The position numbers were made by a program, and so were the translations under genes. This document shows, one piece after another, positions 57,212 through 64,000 of a stretch of DNA of 64,000 nucleotides; position 1 is the stretch's first letter, and each line of letters begins with the position of its first letter. The notes beneath the pieces were generated by a model. That model ran no database searches and was not told the DNA's origin. It saw nothing but the letters and a program-made list of their open reading frames with translations. The stretch is from Cyclobacteriaceae bacterium (lineage in GTDB: Bacteria; Bacteroidota; Bacteroidia; Cytophagales; Cyclobacteriaceae): positions 1-64,000 of the forward strand of contig JALONI010000016.1 of the NCBI GenBank assembly GCA_025455015.1, written 5' to 3'.

Positions 57212-58717
57212 CTACATACGTAACGCATAAATATACTCACGCGGAAAGTTTTCATATACTCCGCCAAATAAAATTGCCTCGCCCGTTTTTTTGGTTTTCA
57301 ACAGTTCGTTTGCGTCTTTGGCTGATTTTACGGGTTTTTCATCGATATGGGTGATGATAAACCCTTCGCGCATGTCGGTATACCGGGCCACTTTGCCATT
57401 GTCAAGCGCCTTTACCTTCACGCCCGAGGCCAGCTCCAGCGACTTCAGTGTTTTGCTGTCCATATCTTCCAAGGTGATTCCGAGCGAAGCGAGGGCATCC
57501 TTCTCATCGCGTTTGACGGTGCCAATCTCGCCATCGCGTGTTTTCAACGTCACGGGAATAGCCTTGGTTTTCCCGCCCCGGTTCACCGTCACGTTCACCT
57601 TGTCGCCAGGCCGTTTGCGGCCGATATATTCAATCAACGCGGTGCTTGATTTGATGTCGGTCTCGTCCAGCTTCACAATGACATCGCCTTTTTCGATGCC
57701 TGCCTCCTTGGCCGAACTTTTATCAGCAAAGTCGCTCACATACGCGCCCTCACTCACCGACAAGTCGTTTTCTTTTGCCAATTGCTGCGTGACACTCGTG
57801 ACCTGAACGCCCAGCCATCCGCGCTGCACCGTACCATACGCAATCAAGTCTTCGGTTACTTTACTTACGATGTTGGCCGGCACTGCAAAGCCATAGCCGG
57901 CATAGGAGCCGGTGTTGCTGGCAATGGCTGTATTGATACCAATGAGCCCCCCGTTCAAATTGACTAACGCGCCACCGCTGTTTCCCGGGTTAATGGCGGC
58001 ATCCGTTTGGATGAACGACTCAATGGCGGTATTGCCATTGCGCTCCAGGTCTTCCATGCTGCGGTTGCTGTTGATGATGTTAATATTGCGGCCTTTGGCG
58101 CTGATGATACCTGCCGTGACGGTAGAGTTCAAGTTAAATGGATTGCCCACCGCCAATACCCACTCGCCTACTTTTGCTTCGTCCGAATTCACGAATGATA
58201 AATGGGGCAGACTTTTCTGGCTGATTTTGATAACCGCCAGGTCGGTATCAGGGTCGGTGCCAATCACCTCCGCTTTGAATACCCGGTTGTCGTTGAGCGT
58301 GACCTCGACTACTTCGGCCCCCTGCACCACGTGGTTGTTGGTTACGATGTAGCCCTCGGGATTGATAATCACACCCGACCCGGTGCCTACCTGCGGGCCG
58401 CGTTGTTCAAACGGATTGCCGGGGCCAAAGAAAAATTCCTGAATGGGATCGCTTCGGTCATTGCGCGAGGTAATACGCCCCTGGCTGCTGGACTTAATAT
58501 GGACGACTGCTTTCGTTACCTTATCGGCCACGCCCGTGAAATCCAGCGGTACGGCTTCTCCCTTTTCGTTGACCGTGTAGGCCACTTGCGCGGCAGGTAT
58601 CCCCGAGCTGCGTTCGATGATCACCCCTGGCTGGGTTGGACGCGCGTAGTGATTTACCGCCAACGTGATGACGCTACCCGCGATGGCAGCCAAGAGCCAA
58701 CTTGCAAATTGTTTCAT
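57212..58717 (-). CDS. HtrA/Deg-family serine protease with PDZ domains
   Basis: GSGVIINPEGYIVTNNHVV; DTDLAVIKI; QTDAAINPGNSGGALVNLNGGLIGINTAI. Confidence 0.96.
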   Translation of the reverse strand: MKQFASWLLAAIAGSVITLAVNHYARPTQPGVIIERSSGIPAAQVAYTVNEKGEAVPLDFTGVADKVTKAVVHIKSSSQGRITSRNDRSDPIQEFFFGPGNPFEQRGPQVGTGSGVIINPEGYIVTNNHVVQGAEVVEVTLNDNRVFKAEVIGTDPDTDLAVIKISQKSLPHLSFVNSDEAKVGEWVLAVGNPFNLNSTVTAGIISAKGRNINIINSNRSMEDLERNGNTAIESFIQTDAAINPGNSGGALVNLNGGLIGINTAIASNTGSYAGYGFAVPANIVSKVTEDLIAYGTVQRGWLGVQVTSVTQQLAKENDLSVSEGAYVSDFADKSSAKEAGIEKGDVIVKLDETDIKSSTALIEYIGRKRPGDKVNVTVNRGGKTKAIPVTLKTRDGEIGTVKRDEKDALASLGITLEDMDSKTLKSLELASGVKVKALDNGKVARYTDMREGFIITHIDEKPVKSAKDANELLKTKKTGEAILFGGVYENFPREYIYALRM

Positions 58718-58837
58718 AGTGTTTACTGGTTAAATCCCCTGGACCGGGAAGTGCTGTTGTTTCCTCAGGCTATTTCTCCCCGAACCCATCTCAGCTTATC
58801 AAATTAAGTGCCTGACCTAGGACAATACGAAATTCTG

Positions 58838-59431
58838 TTATTTTTTCACGAGTTGGCCCTCGTTGTACTCGTATTCGATCGTGACGTTGCCCTGCTGGTC
58901 ATACCACTTGGACAGGCCGTGGCGCGTACCGTTTTTGTAGGTGCCTTCTTCCATGATTTTGCCTCCGGGATAATAGATTTTCACGAGGCCCTCCAATTTG
59001 TCGTTTTGATAAAAACGCTCCTCTTTGGTACTCATGTATTCGAACTCCTTGTATTCACCGTGGCGCATGTTGTTGTGGTATTCAATCTTGCGCGTTACCT
59101 GGCCGTTGTTGTTTACTTCTACGTACCAGCCTTCCTTTTTGCCATCGATGTAGCCGGTCATGGATTTAATGGCCCCGTTGTTCTGAAATTCCGTCCACAC
59201 ACCCGTGCGCTTGCCGCTGAGCACGGTGCCGGATTGAATAATAGCCCCGCTGCCATCACGCAGGGTAATTTTTTCTAAAGCCGGATTGTCGGGGAATGGC
59301 TCGCGCTGGGCACCCGCGGGGATGTCAGCACTTTCCGTTGTGCCTGCCGCAACATCAACAGGGTTGGTGCTGGGCGCTGAGCAGGAACCCACAGCCACCA
59401 GCAACAAGAGCAAGAAGTACCGATTTCTCAT
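58838..59431 (-). CDS. MORN/YwqK-like repeat lipoprotein
   Basis: MRNRYFLLLLLVAVGSCSAP; repeats GYIDGKKEGWYVEVNNNGQV, HNNMRHGEYKEF, YPGGKIMEEGTYKNGTRHGLSKWYDQQGNV. Confidence 0.88.
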   Translation of the reverse strand: MRNRYFLLLLLVAVGSCSAPSTNPVDVAAGTTESADIPAGAQREPFPDNPALEKITLRDGSGAIIQSGTVLSGKRTGVWTEFQNNGAIKSMTGYIDGKKEGWYVEVNNNGQVTRKIEYHNNMRHGEYKEFEYMSTKEERFYQNDKLEGLVKIYYPGGKIMEEGTYKNGTRHGLSKWYDQQGNVTIEYEYNEGQLVKK

Positions 59432-59542
59432 AAAAGGACAAATTATGTTTACCGGCAAATATAGAATGTGCCAATTAATAAGACCATGCATTTTTGGCTC
59501 GAACAGATTCCTGTAACTTGCCACCCAATTCGGTTTTTACGT

Positions 59543-60898
59543 ATGGTCAAGCAATACATCCACCAACACCAGGAACGTTTCCTCCAAGAGCTTTTTGAAT
59601 TACTGCGCCTGCCCTCGGTCAGTGCCGACAGCCGCCACAAAGGCGATGTGCGCAAAACGGCCGAGTTAGTACGGCAGCGCATCCAAGAAGCCGGTGCCGA
59701 TACGGCTGAACTCGTGGAGACCAACGGCCATCCTATCGTGTTTGGCGAAAAGCGGGTGGACCCCGCGGCCCCTACCGTATTGGTCTATGGCCACTATGAT
59801 GTGCAGCCGCCCGATCCGCTGGAACGATGGCACACACCTCCGTTTGAACCCACCGTGCGCGAAGGAAAAATTTATGCCCGCGGTGCCTGTGACGACAAAG
59901 GCCAGTTTTACATGCATATCAAGGCCTTCGAGTTGTTGATGAAACAACAGGCACTCACGTGCAACGTCAAGTTTATGATTGAGGGCGAAGAGGAGGTGGG
60001 TTCGGACAACCTGCCCCTGTTTGTGAAAACCCATCGCGATAAGCTGAAAGCTGATGTGATCCTGATTTCGGATACCGCCCTGATCTCGCTCGACCAGCCT
60101 TCAATTACCGTGGGCCTGCGGGGCTTGAGTTATGTGGAGGTGGAGGTAACAGGTGCCAACCGCGACTTGCACAGCGGAGTGTATGGCGGGGCGGTGGCCA
60201 ATCCGATCAATGTGCTGGCCAAGATGATTGCTTCGCTGCACGATGAGAACGGACGCATTACCATACCCGGCTTTTATGATCGGGTGGCGGAGTTGTCGGC
60301 CGCGGAGCGGCAAGCCCTGAACAACGCCCCGTTTGATTTGGCTGCGTACAAAAAAGAGTTGGGCATTGCCGAAGTGATAGGCGAAAAAGGGTACACCACC
60401 CTGGAGCGAACCGGCATACGCCCCACGCTGGACTGCAACGGCATCTGGGGCGGCTACACAGGCGAAGGTGCCAAGACGGTGTTACCCTCAAAAGCCTATG
60501 CGAAGATTTCCATGAGGCTGGTGCCCGATCAACAGCCCGCTGAAATCACGGAGCTTTTCACCAAGCATTTCATATCCCTAGCCCCCCCCTCGGTACGCGT
60601 AAAAGTAACACCCCATCATGGCGGTGAGCCCGCGGTAACGCCCACCACGTCCAAAGCCTACAAGGCTGCCGAAGAGGCATTTAAGGAAGTATGGGGCAAA
60701 GCGCCCATCCCCACGCGCGATGGCGGCAGCATACCCATTGTGGCGCTGTTCAAAAAAGAACTCGGGTTGGATACTGTGCTGATGGGCTTTGGGCTGGACA
60801 GCGATGCCTTGCACTCGCCCAACGAGCACTATGGTATTGCCAATTTCTTGCGGGGCATTGAAACGATTGCCACGTTTTACAAGCACTTTGCGAAGTGA
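59543..60898 (+). CDS. M20 family dipeptidase
   Basis: VLVYGHYDVQPPDPLERWHTPPFEP; ARGACDDKGQFYMHIKA; FMIEGEEEVGSDNL. Confidence 0.96.
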   Translation: MVKQYIHQHQERFLQELFELLRLPSVSADSRHKGDVRKTAELVRQRIQEAGADTAELVETNGHPIVFGEKRVDPAAPTVLVYGHYDVQPPDPLERWHTPPFEPTVREGKIYARGACDDKGQFYMHIKAFELLMKQQALTCNVKFMIEGEEEVGSDNLPLFVKTHRDKLKADVILISDTALISLDQPSITVGLRGLSYVEVEVTGANRDLHSGVYGGAVANPINVLAKMIASLHDENGRITIPGFYDRVAELSAAERQALNNAPFDLAAYKKELGIAEVIGEKGYTTLERTGIRPTLDCNGIWGGYTGEGAKTVLPSKAYAKISMRLVPDQQPAEITELFTKHFISLAPPSVRVKVTPHHGGEPAVTPTTSKAYKAAEEAFKEVWGKAPIPTRDGGSIPIVALFKKELGLDTVLMGFGLDSDALHSPNEHYGIANFLRGIETIATFYKHFAK

Positions 60899-60916
60899 CA
60901 GCGCGATGAAAAAATG

Positions 60917-60951
60917 AAAGAGGCTGCCTTTTTGAGACAGCCTCTTTTTTT
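60917..60951 (+). terminator. Rho-independent terminator
   Basis: AGAGGCTGcctttttgagaCAGCCTCTTTTTTT. Confidence 0.9.
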
Positions 60952-60974
60952 GGTAAGCTTACGCTCGGGCGATG

Positions 60975-63900
60975 CTACTGAGACGACTTGATGAACTCGT
61001 CAAACGATTTAATTACTACCGGCTCTAACTTATTCTTGCTGCTTACCTCGGTCAATTTAGACAGGTGTTTGTCTTTGATTTTTTTGAATTCGGCTTTTGC
61101 CGCAGCGAAGCGTTCGGATAGTGCCTCCAGGTTTCTCATTTCTGCGTCCGAGGGTTTGTAAAACGTACCGGCTACTTTTCCGTATAGTTCGGCTATGTCT
61201 TCGCGCAGTTGGGGTTCTCCTGCACCCACATAATTGTCGCCCTTGGTAATCAACAGTTTGTCTTTCAATTTTGAAAGGTCGTTGATAAGAGGCGTAACGG
61301 TTTTGGCCGCGGAAGAGCTTTTTGCTTTGACGTTTTCAGCGGCTTTGGCCGTTTCATCCAACTCATACACGAGGTAGGCGAGCTCCTGATTCATATCAAA
61401 CAGCTTTTTGGCAATTTTTTGATTTTGCTCACGATCGGCCAACGGAATGCTTGAGTTTGGATCGTTTTGAACAACAAACTCATTCGTAAAGGTGTCTTTT
61501 CCTTTTTGAATAACGGCTCTGTACGTACCGGCCTGCACACGCAACGGAGTAAAGCCACCGAACACAAACGTTTTACCGGCAGCTACTTTTGGCGGTTTGA
61601 TGTTGTAGGGCCATTGAATGATGTTGATTCCTTTTGATTTGCCGGCATCAAGCTCTGTTATTTTGTTGCCGTTCAAATCCTGAATCTCCACGCTCATTTT
61701 GCCCAGTGTGTGTCGCTTTTTCAGGTAGTACACGATTTTGGCTGACCGACTTGCGTTGCTGCCGACAAATTGTGTTTCTGTGGCAGTGCCGCCAAACCCA
61801 TTTGACTCAGGTATAATGGCAGGTGCCGTTTTGAAGAAGTGCAAATCTTTTGCCATCGCCTCTTCGGTTAATTGACGTAACGGGCTGATGTCATCAATGA
61901 TGATCACACCCCGGCCATGCGTGCCCATCACAAGATCATTGGTTCGCTTTTGCAAATCACAAAAGTGAACTGACACCGCGGGCATATTGTTGGTGAATTT
62001 CATCCAGCTCTTGCCACCGTCTAACGTGATGTACAGGCCCAGCTCGGTGCCCAAGAACAATAAATTTTCGTTAACATAGTCTTCTTGAATGTTGCGGGCG
62101 AAGCTGGTGATTTCAGGGGTGACGATCGACTTCCAGGTGGCGCCAAAATCGGTTGTCTTGTACGCATAGGTGGCCATGTCTCCTTTTTGATAGCCGGTAA
62201 ACACCGCGTAGGCATGACCTTTGCCAAACACGCTTGCTTCAATATGCCAGCATGCGGTGTTTTTAGGAAGGCCCGCAATGTTGCCCACCACATTTGCCCA
62301 TGTCTTGCCGCCATCTTTGGTCACTTGAACGTTTCCGTCATCGGTACCTGCCCATACGATATTTTCATCGAGGGGTGACTCAGCGATGGTAAAAACGGTA
62401 CAGTGATTTTCGGCCCCGGAGTTGTCTCGCGATAGCCCACCAGACTTGCCCTGTTCGGTTTTGATCGGATCGTTCGTGGTTAAATCGGGCGAAATCTTCA
62501 CCCATGTTTCACCCATATCTTCCGATCGGTGAACAAACTGGCTACCCATGTAGAAACGATCGGGTTTGATGGCACTGGTGGCCATGGGCGAGTTCCAGTT
62601 AAATCGCAGTTTGGGATCGCCTTTTTCGGCCAAGGGCTGAATGGTTTTTGCTTGATCCTTGGCAGGATCAAAACGCCACACATTTTCGGCTCCCTGCATT
62701 TCAGAATAAATGAGTTTTTTGGTCGGGTGCGGCAGAACTCGGTAGCCATCACCCACGCCTACGCGCACCCAATCGCTTGCCTCCACACCGCCAGGCGAGG
62801 AAGAAGGCCCAAACCAGGAACCATTGTCTTGTAGGCCGCCATAAACGTTGTATGGATCTTCATTGTCTACGCTGATGTGGTAAAACTGAGAAACGGGAAT
62901 GTTTTCGACTATCTCCATGGTGGTTCCTCCATCCCACGAGCGGTACACGCCCCCATCGGTGGCAGCATACAGGCGATCGGAGTTTTTGATGTCGAACACT
63001 ACATCGTGAATGTCAGAATGCATGGGGCCGAGTGTCTTAAATGTTTTGCCGCCATCGCGCGAAATAGACCCAGATAGGCCTGCTTTAACAACTACATCGG
63101 GATTGCGCGGATCAATTTCAATGCGAGAAAAATAGAAAGGTCTAACCACCAGCTCAAAATCACCGTTGAGTTTAGACCAATTTGCGCCCCCGTCATCGCT
63201 GCGATATAATCCTTTGTCTTTGTCTTGCTCGGACTCAAGCACCGCGTACAAAATCTGTGTGTTGGAGGTGGCCGCGGCAAACGCGATACGACCAAGTTTG
63301 CCCGAGGGGAATCCTTTGTGAATTTTTGCCCATGTTTTTCCTCCATCCAATGATTTGTAGAGCGCACTGTTGTTCCCGCCCGAGTTGAAGTTCCAGGCAG
63401 ACCGCCTAAACTCCCAAAAAGATGCGTACACGATGGAGGGGTTTGAGGGGTCAATGATCAAATCGCTACAGCCGGTAGTCTTATCTACAAACAAGATTTT
63501 GCTCCAGGTTTTGCCACCATCGGTGGTCTTGTACACGCCACGGTCGTCACTGTCGTTGAATAGTGCTCCCAGCACGCCTACGTATACTTCGTTTGAGTTT
63601 TTCGGATTGACCTGGATGGCCGCAATGCGTTCAGATTTTTCGAATCCGGGTATCTTATTCCAGGTGGTGCCCCCATCGATTGTTTTGTATAGCCCATCGC
63701 CCACGGAAACACTGTTACGTGTCCACGTCTCACCCGTGCCTACCCATACAACATTATCCGGATTGCCAGGGTCTACTTCCACGCACCCAATCGATTGGCA
63801 ATGCTCGTCAAAAATAGCGTTAAAGGTGGCGCCTCCATTGCTGCTTTTCCACACCCCCCCACCTGCGGTGCCCGCGTAGATGACCCGGTCATTTGATGGG

Positions 63901-64000
63901 TGTAATTCCATATCGGTAATGCGCCCGCTCATTAAGGCAGGCCCAATGTGGCGCGCCTTCATGTCGCCAAATAGTTCTTTACCTTTGGTGATAGCGTCTT
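60975..64000 (-). CDS. Sortilin/VPS10-like BNR-repeat protein (5' end beyond window)
   Basis: Repeated TTDGGKTWSK, SLDGGKTWAK, SRDGGKTFKT, TKDGGKTWAN; frame open through the window edge (ITKGKELFGDMKARHIGPAL). Confidence 0.9.
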   Translation of the reverse strand, partial: DAITKGKELFGDMKARHIGPALMSGRITDMELHPSNDRVIYAGTAGGGVWKSSNGGATFNAIFDEHCQSIGCVEVDPGNPDNVVWVGTGETWTRNSVSVGDGLYKTIDGGTTWNKIPGFEKSERIAAIQVNPKNSNEVYVGVLGALFNDSDDRGVYKTTDGGKTWSKILFVDKTTGCSDLIIDPSNPSIVYASFWEFRRSAWNFNSGGNNSALYKSLDGGKTWAKIHKGFPSGKLGRIAFAAATSNTQILYAVLESEQDKDKGLYRSDDGGANWSKLNGDFELVVRPFYFSRIEIDPRNPDVVVKAGLSGSISRDGGKTFKTLGPMHSDIHDVVFDIKNSDRLYAATDGGVYRSWDGGTTMEIVENIPVSQFYHISVDNEDPYNVYGGLQDNGSWFGPSSSPGGVEASDWVRVGVGDGYRVLPHPTKKLIYSEMQGAENVWRFDPAKDQAKTIQPLAEKGDPKLRFNWNSPMATSAIKPDRFYMGSQFVHRSEDMGETWVKISPDLTTNDPIKTEQGKSGGLSRDNSGAENHCTVFTIAESPLDENIVWAGTDDGNVQVTKDGGKTWANVVGNIAGLPKNTACWHIEASVFGKGHAYAVFTGYQKGDMATYAYKTTDFGATWKSIVTPEITSFARNIQEDYVNENLLFLGTELGLYITLDGGKSWMKFTNNMPAVSVHFCDLQKRTNDLVMGTHGRGVIIIDDISPLRQLTEEAMAKDLHFFKTAPAIIPESNGFGGTATETQFVGSNASRSAKIVYYLKKRHTLGKMSVEIQDLNGNKITELDAGKSKGINIIQWPYNIKPPKVAAGKTFVFGGFTPLRVQAGTYRAVIQKGKDTFTNEFVVQNDPNSSIPLADREQNQKIAKKLFDMNQELAYLVYELDETAKAAENVKAKSSSAAKTVTPLINDLSKLKDKLLITKGDNYVGAGEPQLREDIAELYGKVAGTFYKPSDAEMRNLEALSERFAAAKAEFKKIKDKHLSKLTEVSSKNKLEPVVIKSFDEFIKSSQ

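Noticed and set aside
1-64000. CRISPR arrays, tRNA or rRNA genes, IS elements, prophage
   Set aside because: No regularly spaced repeats, RNA-gene signatures, transposase, integrase or phage structural genes were recognised by eye; a tRNAscan/CRISPR tool run would be decisive.

Overview
This is a gene-dense chromosomal segment from a Bacteroidota bacterium, probably of the Cytophagales type. The evidence is gene content, recurrent TAnnTTTG -7 boxes and SD-poor starts; no taxonomic search was run. About 50 protein genes are supported. No rRNA, tRNA, CRISPR array, transposase or prophage was recognised. Housekeeping genes include uvrA, proC, coaE, nusB, scpA, dxs, ispH, an HtrA/Deg protease, an RND/MFP/TolC efflux operon, lemA and a DASH-type cryptochrome. 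The most interesting accessory material is: (1) a cNMP-binding histidine kinase next to a receiver/glutaredoxin-like/thioredoxin-reductase-like fusion that lacks every canonical redox CxxC; (2) a compact type III polyketide synthase, methyltransferase, UbiA prenyltransferase and methyltransferase locus, with FadD and IspH nearby; (3) a DnaQ exonuclease/GIY-YIG fusion that keeps a UvrC-like four-cysteine motif; (4) a UvrA with an apparent Asp-to-Asn change in its C-terminal Walker B; (5) a phosphoacceptor-less pseudo-receiver preceded by mutually exclusive hairpins; (6) tandem dispersed hairpin repeats; (7) an unlisted 57-aa small ORF with its own terminator; (8) an ispH that appears to lack a canonical start codon; (9) decayed remnants of VOC and AHSA1 genes. 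All calls come from reading the sequence and the supplied translations; no database search was possible.
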